DNA from: JBOGED01 sp050743625
Lineage (GTDB): Bacteria > Actinomycetota > Nitriliruptoria > Euzebyales > Egibacteraceae
Assembly: GCA_050743625.1 (NCBI GenBank)
Contig: JBOGED010000320.1
Coordinates: 1 to 8,629 of the forward strand
Length of the DNA stretch: 8,629 nt
Direction of reading: 5' to 3'
Positions within the stretch are counted from its first letter, which is position 1. Every line of letters starts with the position of its first letter. A program made the position numbers and the translations under genes. Positions 1-5,084 of this stretch are shown piece by piece. The notes beneath the pieces are model-generated. The model had not been told where the DNA came from. It saw nothing but the letters and a program-made list of their open reading frames with translations, and ran no database searches.

Positions 1-40
1 CTCCACCTCACCGCGCCGCCCGCCTGACTGTGTCGGTGGC

Positions 41-1708
41 CTATTCCTGCACAGTACGGCGAGACCTCGCGCGCGCCACGCGTCGTTGGAACAACGCCTG
101 GCGACCGGCACGAAGCGCCTCGACGTCGCCGTCGCTTGCCACGCCACCTTGAAGGAGTACCCGGTCGACCAGGCGGACAGCCTCGAGCAGCTCACCCTCG
201 CGGAGCGCCTGCGCGAGCCGCGGATGCAGCGCGCGCAGCGCGCCGTCGGCCGCCTGGACCAGCGACGGAGCGGGTAAGGGCAGCTGGTCGGCCTCGCGGG
301 GCTCGACCTTCAACATGCCGCCGCCGTAGGCGCGTCCCACCATCTCGGCGCCGAGCAAGGTCACGCTGTTCAGCGCGGCCATGGCGAGCACGTCGTAGCC
401 GAGGTGACGATGGCGCTCGTGGAGGGCGACGCCGTGCACGCTGTTGAGATGGCGCACCTGTGCGCAGTTCGCGGTCAGCCGCGGGGTGTCGTGGTTCATG
501 TAGGTGAGCAGGAGGTCGGGCACCGCGACGAGCGGCACCCGCCACCAGGGGTCACGCACTCGGCACTTGTACGCCTGAGGGATGCCCTGGCGCTCACCCT
601 GCTCGATACGCCGGCGCGCCGCCGCCGACGGCGCTCGGGCGGGAAAGAACAGGTACGCCCTGCACCCTTCCTCACGTAGCGTTGCCCAATCGTGCGAGCT
701 GAACGCCAGTCCCCGGAGATGCCGCGAACCCGGCGGGGAGATGCGCCGCAGCTCTGCCTGTGGCAACCCCAATTCGGCGACCTCTTGGCCGGTCAAGGTG
801 AACCAGCGGTTGTTGCCGGTGACCGCACCAAGATAGGTACGTCCCCAGTCAGCCAGGCGGCAGAACGCCTCATCGCTGGTCAGCCGGCCGTAGATGCCGA
901 AGGCGTCCCCGTCGAGCAGCGCCGATGTCCACTTCGCCTCACTCGCCAGCGACCTCACCCATACGTGGTTGCCGTTGCCGGCCAGATCAGCCGCACTGCC
1001 GGCCTGGTACACCGCGAGGTGATCGGTTGGCCCTTGACCCTCCGCGAGGAGCAGGACGACGTCCTCCAACGCGTCCGGAAAGACCAGCCGCTCAAAGGTG
1101 ACAAGACGCACGTGACCGAATCTCCGCAGCAGGAACCGGCGCACATCGGCGGCGTAGCTCACCGACATCAGCTCCGCTGGCAGCACCAACCCCATCCGGC
1201 CGCCGGGTGCGAGCCGATCGGCCGCATGCACGACGAAGGCAGCCCATGAGCTGGCCAGGCCAGACAAGCGCACATCCTGCTGTCCCGCCGCCTGGCGAGC
1301 GGCCCAGCGAGCGTCGCCGGTGAACTCCTGATAGCGGAGGTAGGGAGGGTTACCGATCACCACGTCATAGCGAGCGAGCGAGGTTTCGAAGAAGTCGCCG
1401 ACGTGGATCGTCGCCTCAGTGCCAGTGGTGGCGAGGAGCGCCTGCGCCCGCAACGCGGAGGGCTGATGCAGCTCGACCCCTTGGAGCTGGTCACCCCTTA
1501 CCGTCGAGGCGCCGAGCTGGCTGAGCCGCCGAGCCGCGGACAGCAAGAAGCTCGCCTCACCGCAGGCGGGCTCTAGGATCCGGTCGGCAGGAGTGCGGAT
1601 GGCCCAACGGGTGATGAAATCGGCAACCGCGGGCGGCGTGAAGAATGCCCCACGGGCCTTCCGCAATGCCGGGGTGTCGGCGCCGGCCGGATTGAGCACG
1701 ACCCACAC
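41..1708 (-). CDS. N6-adenine DNA methyltransferase (gamma class, TaqI/Eco57I-like)
   Basis: Transfers a methyl group from S-adenosylmethionine to adenine N6 in DNA, most likely as the modification part of a restriction-modification or related defence locus. From the chosen GTG start the protein has 555 residues. Motif X-like GAFFTPP is at residues 20-26, the SAM-binding motif I LEPACGEASFL at 45-55 (an alanine sits where glycine is commoner), and catalytic motif IV NPPY at 120-123. The order X, I, IV and the long C-terminal half, probably the DNA target recognition domain, fit the gamma class; GGGMLKVEP at 462-470 is a phrase typical of these TRDs. The frame stays open 72 codons further upstream to 1924, but that stretch crosses two large inverted repeats and looks non-coding. 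GTG at 1708 has only a distant GGGAG upstream; GTG at 1699 is an alternative. The restriction partner is not in the window, and I cannot read the recognition site from the sequence. Confidence 0.92.
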   Translation of the reverse strand: MWVVLNPAGADTPALRKARGAFFTPPAVADFITRWAIRTPADRILEPACGEASFLLSAARRLSQLGASTVRGDQLQGVELHQPSALRAQALLATTGTEATIHVGDFFETSLARYDVVIGNPPYLRYQEFTGDARWAARQAAGQQDVRLSGLASSWAAFVVHAADRLAPGGRMGLVLPAELMSVSYAADVRRFLLRRFGHVRLVTFERLVFPDALEDVVLLLAEGQGPTDHLAVYQAGSAADLAGNGNHVWVRSLASEAKWTSALLDGDAFGIYGRLTSDEAFCRLADWGRTYLGAVTGNNRWFTLTGQEVAELGLPQAELRRISPPGSRHLRGLAFSSHDWATLREEGCRAYLFFPARAPSAAARRRIEQGERQGIPQAYKCRVRDPWWRVPLVAVPDLLLTYMNHDTPRLTANCAQVRHLNSVHGVALHERHRHLGYDVLAMAALNSVTLLGAEMVGRAYGGGMLKVEPREADQLPLPAPSLVQAADGALRALHPRLAQALREGELLEAVRLVDRVLLQGGVASDGDVEALRAGRQALFQRRVARARSRRTVQE

Positions 1709-1809
1709 GGTAACCGGTCGGAGCGGGCTCCCGAGGTGGCATGAGGTGTGGACAACGCGCAGGCGAGCGAGTGACCGCAGCGGGGAGCGTGCCGGCAGCG
1801 GCCTGGCGC

Positions 1810-1836
1810 CACTTTCCTCCGCATCCGAGGAAAGTG
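1810..1836. repeat. Palindromic motif, copy 1 of 3
   Basis: A 10-bp perfect stem (CACTTTCCTC at 1810-1819 with GAGGAAAGTG at 1827-1836) encloses a 7-nt loop. Its core, 1814-1833, read on the minus strand, matches two other sites in this window at 3720-3739 and 4894-4913 (shared form TTyCnyCGkATnCGGAGGAA). It lies upstream of the DNA methyltransferase start, in the divergent gap. There is no T-tract on either side, so it is not a typical intrinsic terminator. Function unknown; a protein-binding site or a small mobile repeat are both possible. Confidence 0.75.
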
Positions 1837-1881
1837 CCGACCTTCGACGGTCGCCAATCCAGCGGCCCGTCGCCAAGGTTC

Positions 1882-1925
1882 TTTGTGCTGGATATCGGCG
1901 GTATACCGCCGATATCCGGCACAAA
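1882..1925. repeat. 44-nt near-perfect palindrome
   Basis: Twenty-one of 22 base pairs match about a centre between 1903 and 1904; the only exception is T1889 opposite G1918. The centre reads GGCGGTATACCGCC, flanked on both sides by GATATC and then by GTG/CAC ends. It has no loop, so it looks more like a dimer- or tetramer-binding DNA site than an RNA hairpin. It sits between the divergent DNA methyltransferase and CPBP genes, where an operator would be expected. A half-site-like ATACCGCC occurs at 1903-1910 and again at 1964-1971. The binding protein is unknown. Confidence 0.85.
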
Positions 1926-2213
1926 ATGGCGCCGACGGTGCGCTAGTAGGTAATAAACGGGCGATACCGCCAAACCGCCCTTTACGAAATAAAACCGAAT
2001 AAAGCCTGAGCGTTGACGATGGTTGAGAGAGATTATGCGTTGGGGGTTTGGGTTTGCCTGAGTTTCGGGTTAACATCATGTCAAGGGAGGACGGGAGGCC
2101 ACATCTCAGCAGCGAGAGCGGTTCGCGTGCGCATTTAACGCGCCTCATCATTCCAACATGCTGTCAATCAATACCAATGCACATAAGGATGCGTTGACCA
2201 GGACCGGTCCAGT
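1926..2213. other. Divergent intergenic region, no convincing gene
   Basis: This stretch joins the palindrome to the CPBP start and is visibly richer in A/T than the genes around it (for example 1950-2060). It holds a weak inverted repeat, GGGCG at 1959-1963 with CGCCC at 1976-1980, and a TTGACG at 2013-2018 that lacks a well-spaced -10. A purine-rich AAGGGAGGACGGGAGG run near 2083-2098 resembles a ribosome binding site but no sensible start codon follows. I see no RNA gene here. Confidence 0.5.
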
Positions 2214-3275
2214 GTGAAGCGGCCAATGGCGCCGACGAGCGACGGCATCGTGCAGCCGGACTTGCACGGGCAGGCCCGGCCGGCGCGACCACTGCCCAGA
2301 CGATCCAATCGAGACGGGGGCGAGCCAGCGGCATCGGGTGCCCAGTCCCCGTTGATTGAGTCGCGGCGAGCGCCTATCCAATCCGCCCCACCTGGTTCAC
2401 GGTTCGACCGCTTGGCGTGCACGCCGCTGCATCGCTGGTGGCGTCCGCTGGTCGGCACGCTGGTGCTTGCCTGCGCCTACCTCGTCTTCCAGCTGGTCCT
2501 GGCGTTGCCGCTTACGCTCGCGCTTCGCCGGATCATGAATCTCAGCGCGATCTCGGTCGCGCTCATGATGGGTCTGCCCGCCACGCTGCTCGCAGCGTGG
2601 TGGGTTCAGCGACGACCGATCGGCAGCTTGTCGTCAGTGGCGGGCCATCTGCGTCGTGGCTGGCTACTCGTATGCGCAGGCGCGGCGATGAGCTACCTGG
2701 TCGTGCTGTTGGTGACCTGGGCGATGATGCTTGACCAGAATCTGGTTGCGCCAAGCGGGGGTGAGTGGGTGGGATGGCAGCGATTCTTGATCCCGGCGGT
2801 GGTTCTGGCGGTACTCGTCCCGTTAGATGCCGCGGCACAGGAGTATGTGTTCCGTGGCTGGGTCCTTCAAGCGTTCGGTGCTTACCTCCGCAACCCGTGG
2901 CCAGGCATCGTCATCAGCGCGGCGCTGTTCTCGCTGATGCATCCCGCAGCGCGCCAAAGCCTATCGGCAACGGCGTACTACGGCTTGTTTGGCATTGTGA
3001 TGGGCTCCCTCACTATCCGTACCGGAGGCGTCGAGGCCGGACTCGCTCTGCACACCGTCCACAACCTGGTGCTACTGGTGCCGGCCGCCGCTGTTGGATT
3101 CGTAAACACCTCCACGTCCGGCCAAGCTGATTGGGCTGCGGTGCCTTGGCTACGGCTCACAGTGGGTCAAGCCACGGCCTTGGCGGTCTTTGCCGCTCTT
3201 ATCCTCTGGCTGGCGCGGCGCCGTGGCCTTGCCACCGCCACCGCCACCGCCACCGCCACCGGCCCACAGCACTGA
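2214..3275 (+). CDS. CPBP family intramembrane protease homologue (Rce1/Abi type)
   Basis: A multi-spanning membrane protein of the CPBP family, which contains the CAAX protease Rce1 and bacterial members linked to bacteriocin immunity and abortive infection. The first ~66 residues are proline/arginine-rich and probably disordered; hydrophobic segments follow from about residue 77 to 336. Family motif 1 appears as QEYVFRG (Q209, E210, R214) in place of the usual EExxxR, motif 2 as FSLMH (F239, H243), and motif 3 as HTVHN (H280, N284). Thus the first glutamate, the likely catalytic one, is glutamine, encoded CAG. The C-terminus ends in five Ala-Thr repeats encoded by a hexanucleotide tandem repeat. 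The start is uncertain: GTG at 2214 has no good ribosome binding site, and ATG at 2226 or later starts are possible. Membership of the family is firm; activity and substrate are not known. Confidence 0.9.
   Translation: MKRPMAPTSDGIVQPDLHGQARPARPLPRRSNRDGGEPAASGAQSPLIESRRAPIQSAPPGSRFDRLACTPLHRWWRPLVGTLVLACAYLVFQLVLALPLTLALRRIMNLSAISVALMMGLPATLLAAWWVQRRPIGSLSSVAGHLRRGWLLVCAGAAMSYLVVLLVTWAMMLDQNLVAPSGGEWVGWQRFLIPAVVLAVLVPLDAAAQEYVFRGWVLQAFGAYLRNPWPGIVISAALFSLMHPAARQSLSATAYYGLFGIVMGSLTIRTGGVEAGLALHTVHNLVLLVPAAAVGFVNTSTSGQADWAAVPWLRLTVGQATALAVFAALILWLARRRGLATATATATATGPQH
3231..3260 (+). repeat. Hexanucleotide tandem repeat (GCCACC x5)
   Basis: Five exact copies of GCCACC encode (Ala-Thr)5 at the C-terminal tail of the CPBP protein. 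A change in copy number would add or remove Ala-Thr pairs without shifting the frame, so the effect would be on tail length only. Confidence 0.95.
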
Positions 3276-3377
3276 GCTCATCGCCGCACCTCTCAGCGCA
3301 AGACTTCGATCATGCCTCATTTGAGGTAGGACGCGAGCAACACCTCGCCTAGTGCAGACGGCTTAGGAAAGCTCATA

Positions 3378-3406
3378 TTGCAAAGCGAAGGAAGCTCGAC
3401 TAGGTT
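3378..3406 (+). promoter_or_regulatory. Candidate sigma70-like promoter for the 29-aa peptide gene
   Basis: TTGCAA at 3378-3383 and TAGGTT at 3401-3406 are separated by exactly 17 nt, a standard spacing for the housekeeping sigma factor. Transcription would begin near 3412, giving a leader of about 70 nt before the ATG at 3481. It is the best promoter-like match I found between the CPBP stop and the small ORF, and suggests that ORF is transcribed on its own. Confidence 0.5.
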
Positions 3407-3431
3407 TTTCACCGCGAGAGCGTAACTGAAG

Positions 3432-3475
3432 CTCCTTTCCAACTTAGGGGACCCCGCGCATCTAGACAAAAGGAG
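3432..3475 (+). promoter_or_regulatory. Leader with complementary anti-Shine-Dalgarno sequence
   Basis: CTCCTTT at 3432-3438 is perfectly complementary to AAAGGAG at 3469-3475, the ribosome binding site of the ORF starting at 3481. Pairing over the 30-nt loop would hide the site and lower translation. AGGAG is 5 nt from the ATG, so when free it is a strong site. Whether the helix forms and what would open it cannot be decided by eye. Confidence 0.45.
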
Positions 3476-3480
3476 ACCTT

Positions 3481-3570
3481 ATGTTGATACCCACCATCCC
3501 CGCGGTATTCGCACTGTTAGGCATTCTGTTCGAACTTTTTGGCGATATCTTCGACGTGCTCCCGTTCTAG
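3481..3570 (+). CDS. Small hydrophobic acidic peptide, 29 aa
   Basis: A short ORF that I do not recognise. Support for its being real is a strong AAAGGAG site 5 nt before an ATG, two consecutive in-frame stops (TAG TAA), and a well-spaced promoter-like sequence upstream. The product begins MLIPTIPAVF and ends DVLPF. It has no Lys, Arg or His, and its only charged residues, E18, D22 and D25, fall on one face of a helix together with G14 and G21, so residues 8-27 could form an anionic amphipathic or membrane-inserted helix. It is 205 nt downstream of the CPBP gene and followed by a hairpin at 3645-3671. Possible roles include a small membrane protein, a toxin, a secreted or bacteriocin-like peptide, or a translated leader; none is shown by the sequence. 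Confidence 0.55.
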   Translation: MLIPTIPAVFALLGILFELFGDIFDVLPF

Positions 3571-3644
3571 TAACGATCCATCGGCATCGCACAACCGAGA
3601 CCTCAAAGCCGGGCATGTGCGCAAGGATTGAGCCCGGTCATCAG

Positions 3645-3671
3645 CAGGGGTTCCCAAGCCGGGGACCCCTG
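3645..3671 (+). terminator. Strong hairpin, possible terminator
   Basis: An 11-bp stem (3645-3655 with 3661-3671, one G-T pair) closes a 5-nt loop. It lies 75 nt after the small ORF and before the methyltransferase gene. There is no U-tract after it, so it would be an atypical intrinsic terminator or an mRNA-stabilising structure. A weaker stem, CCGGGC with GCCCGG around 3610-3637, precedes it. Confidence 0.45.
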
Positions 3672-3719
3672 TTGCGCGATCGCGTGGACCCGCGGGCCAG
3701 CGACATCTCACCTGCGGAA

Positions 3720-3739
3720 TTCCTCCGAATACGGCGGAA
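3720..3739. repeat. Palindromic motif, copy 2 of 3
   Basis: TTCCTCCGAATACGGCGGAA is an imperfect palindrome (one mismatch in the 8-bp arms) that matches the sites at 1814-1833 and 4894-4913 in the same orientation. It lies in the gap between the hairpin after the small ORF and the SAM methyltransferase gene, about 95 nt upstream of the latter's start. Confidence 0.7.
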
Positions 3740-3820
3740 TCTGGCGGTGTGAGGACGTTGCCTCGGCAAACTTGTATCACGGGGCGCCACGAGCAGCTCT
3801 GGCTTGATTGAAAGGCTGGC

Positions 3821-3827
3821 GGAGGAG
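3821..3827 (+). promoter_or_regulatory. Ribosome binding site deciding the methyltransferase start
   Basis: GGAGGAG lies 6 nt before ATG 3834. It makes this ATG far more likely than the in-frame TTG at 3804, which has no comparable site and would put the ribosome binding site inside the coding sequence. Confidence 0.85.
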
Positions 3828-3833
3828 CCCGTT

Positions 3834-4631
3834 ATGGCGTTCGAGGAGTTGAAGCAGCGGCAGTCAGTCATGTGGGGGAACGGCCCCTACCAAAACGTTA
3901 CCGAAACAGTATCCGAGGTCCACGCTCTCGTGGTCGAGCGTCTTCAGCCGAAGCCAGGTGTTCCTTGGCTCGATCTGGCATGCGGGACAGGCGCGGTCGC
4001 CGAGCGAGCGGCCAGGGCGGGTGCGAGCGTCACTGGCATTGACCTCGCTCCGGCACTGATCGAAACCGCGAGGCAACGCGCTCAAGAACAGACGCTAGAG
4101 ATCGACTACCGGGTCGGCGACTGCGAGCGGCTCGACCTCGGTGATGCCGCTTACGGCAGGTTGTCCTCGACCTTCGGGATCATGTTCGCGCCCGACCACG
4201 AAGCGACGGCACATGAGCTGGCGCGCGTCGTTGCGCCCGGCGGCCGGATCGCCCTGGCGAACTGGACTCCAGAGGGCGGCTTGGGTCAGATGTTCAAGAT
4301 GATGAGGCCGTTCCTGCCACCGCCACCGCCGGACGCCGGGAACCCGTTCGACTGGGGCCGCGAGGAGGTGGTGCGCAAGCTTCTCGTTGACGCCTTTGAG
4401 CTCGGCATCGAGGAACGCGTCAGCACCCTCAACGTCCCGACCGGGGAGGACTACTGGCAGCTGATGTCATCCAGCTATGGACCGACCAAAACGGCGGCGG
4501 AAGCGCTCGACGACGACCGGCGTGAACAGTTCCACCAGACGTGGGTCGACTTCTTCGGCAGCAACTACCAGTCGGACGGCGCAGTCTCTCACACGCGAGA
4601 GTACCTACTCGTCCTGGGCACGCGCCGCTGA
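3834..4631 (+). CDS. Class I SAM-dependent methyltransferase
   Basis: A 265-residue soluble methyltransferase of the Rossmann-fold (UbiE/Methyltransf_11/25-like) type, presumably acting on a small molecule. SAM-binding motif I is LDLACGTGA at residues 46-54, the acidic residue at the end of strand 2 is D70 in GIDLAP, and GDCERLDL at 95-102 is the usual adenine-contacting region. STFGIMFAPDH at 112-122 and the proline-rich PFLPPPPP region followed by a DWG motif are phrases seen in many actinobacterial methyltransferases of this group. The strand 4 segment reads YGRLSS where FDxVxS is commoner, so one conserved aspartate is missing; the fold is still well supported. The substrate cannot be inferred. 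The gene runs toward the tRNA-Ser gene on the other strand, with 53 nt between them, and no partner enzyme lies beside it. Confidence 0.9.
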   Translation: MAFEELKQRQSVMWGNGPYQNVTETVSEVHALVVERLQPKPGVPWLDLACGTGAVAERAARAGASVTGIDLAPALIETARQRAQEQTLEIDYRVGDCERLDLGDAAYGRLSSTFGIMFAPDHEATAHELARVVAPGGRIALANWTPEGGLGQMFKMMRPFLPPPPPDAGNPFDWGREEVVRKLLVDAFELGIEERVSTLNVPTGEDYWQLMSSSYGPTKTAAEALDDDRREQFHQTWVDFFGSNYQSDGAVSHTREYLLVLGTRR

Positions 4632-4684
4632 CCACCAACACCTCAAGGCGCAGTGGCAAAACCACAGGTCAGAGGCGCAACACA

Positions 4685-4776
4685 TGGCGGAGTCGGAGAG
4701 ATTCGAACTCTCGAGGGTGGTGACACCCTACGGCCATTCCAAGACCGCGCCATAGGCCAAACTAGGCGACGACTCC
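4685..4776 (-). tRNA. tRNA-Ser(GGA)
   Basis: On the minus strand a complete class II tRNA folds by eye. The acceptor arm is GGAGTCG with CGACTCC, the D arm begins GCCTAG, and the anticodon stem CGGTC/GGCCG has one T-G pair. The anticodon loop TTGGAAT contains GGA, which reads serine codons UCC and UCU. A long variable arm (AGGGTG/CACCCT) is followed by the T arm GAGAG-TTCGAAT-CTCTC, discriminator G and an encoded CCA. Total length is 92 nt. The 3' end points toward the left half of the window, so it could mark an integration site, although I found no second copy of its 3' end here. Confidence 0.96.
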
Positions 4777-4813
4777 TCTGTGGTCCGGGCTCCCTGGTAG
4801 GCTACGGACTGCA

Positions 4814-4837
4814 CGGCAGTATAGCGGGAGCCTGATG
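4814..4837 (+). repeat. 24-bp direct repeat, copy 1
   Basis: Matches 5061-5084 at 23 of 24 positions (G4824 against A5071). It includes CGGCAGTATA, GGGAG and a terminal ATG (4835-4837). The ATG here opens only a 37-codon frame (to 4948), whereas the same ATG in copy 2 starts the M50 protease. Confidence 0.85.
4818..4823 (-). promoter_or_regulatory. Candidate -10 element for tRNA-Ser
   Basis: TATACT on the minus strand lies about 41 nt before the tRNA 5' end, giving a short precursor leader. No clear -35 hexamer is present at 17 nt. The element falls inside the left copy of the 24-bp direct repeat; on the opposite strand the same bases read AGTATA. Confidence 0.4.
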
Positions 4838-5060
4838 TGCGGATCCCCTCCTCGTCCCCCCTCCGATCGGGGTGCGAAGCCACAGATGCCAGTTTCCTCC
4901 GGATACGAGGGAAAACTGCAGCGAAACCCCTCGGGGGGATGGGGGTAGAGGCCATCACTGAGGCGCGGCGCGGGCTGACCAGGTTGAGCGCTGCCGGTCA
5001 CGTGATCAACCCTGCGGCGGGCGGGCCATCGCCTATTTCCGCGCGGCTTGGTGGCGCGCG
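4838..5060. other. Intergenic segment between the two direct repeats
   Basis: No convincing gene. Visible features are a small G/C hairpin at about 4857-4871 (CCCC with GGGG), the palindromic motif copy 3 at 4890-4918, a CCCCTCGGGG inverted repeat near 4927-4936, and GGTTGA/TCAACC arms near 4982-5012. A GTG-initiated frame from 4837 ends in TGA at 5080-5082 overlapping the M50 start, but its translation crosses the palindromic motif and looks like nothing known. The segment could be a structured leader or an inserted repeat. Confidence 0.4.
4890..4918. repeat. Palindromic motif, copy 3 of 3
   Basis: The core at 4894-4913, TTCCTCCGGATACGAGGGAA, aligns with the sites at 1814-1833 and 3720-3739 in the same orientation. 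The arms extend to CAGTTT on the left and AAAACTG on the right with an extra base on the 3' arm. It lies between the two copies of the 24-bp direct repeat. Confidence 0.75.
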
Positions 5061-5084
5061 CGGCAGTATAACGGGAGCCTGATG
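5061..5084 (+). repeat. 24-bp direct repeat, copy 2, at the M50 protease start
   Basis: Near-identical to 4814-4837. It contains GGGAG (5073-5077), which is 4 nt from ATG 5082, and TATAAC (5067-5072). The TATAAC could be a -10 element for a nearly leaderless transcript beginning close to the ATG, a common arrangement in actinobacteria; alternatively GGGAG acts as the ribosome binding site of a longer mRNA. Confidence 0.8.

Noticed and set aside
1709..1924. 72-codon in-frame extension upstream of the DNA methyltransferase
   Set aside because: It begins with TTG inside the 44-nt palindrome, crosses both inverted repeats and carries no recognisable protein sequence; family motifs start shortly after GTG 1708.
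2019..2138. 39-aa plus-strand ORF with a lipobox-like LTSC
   Set aside because: No ribosome binding site before its ATG, the tail is Arg/Ala-rich, and the lipobox match is short enough to be chance.
1573..2151. 192-aa minus-strand ORF over the methyltransferase start and intergenic region
   Set aside because: It overlaps the real methyltransferase in another frame, spans the palindromes and shows an Arg/Pro/Ser-rich composition typical of G/C-rich shadow frames.
3231..4333. GCCACCGCCACCG-like repeats near 3231 and 4316 as a shared mobile repeat
   Set aside because: Both lie within coding sequences and encode different residues (Ala-Thr and Pro); simple G/C-rich codon runs explain them.
4837..5082. 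81-aa plus-strand ORF ending at the M50 start
   Set aside because: Starts at GTG inside the direct repeat, reads through the palindromic motif and has no recognisable domain; overlap with the M50 ATG is explained by the repeat.
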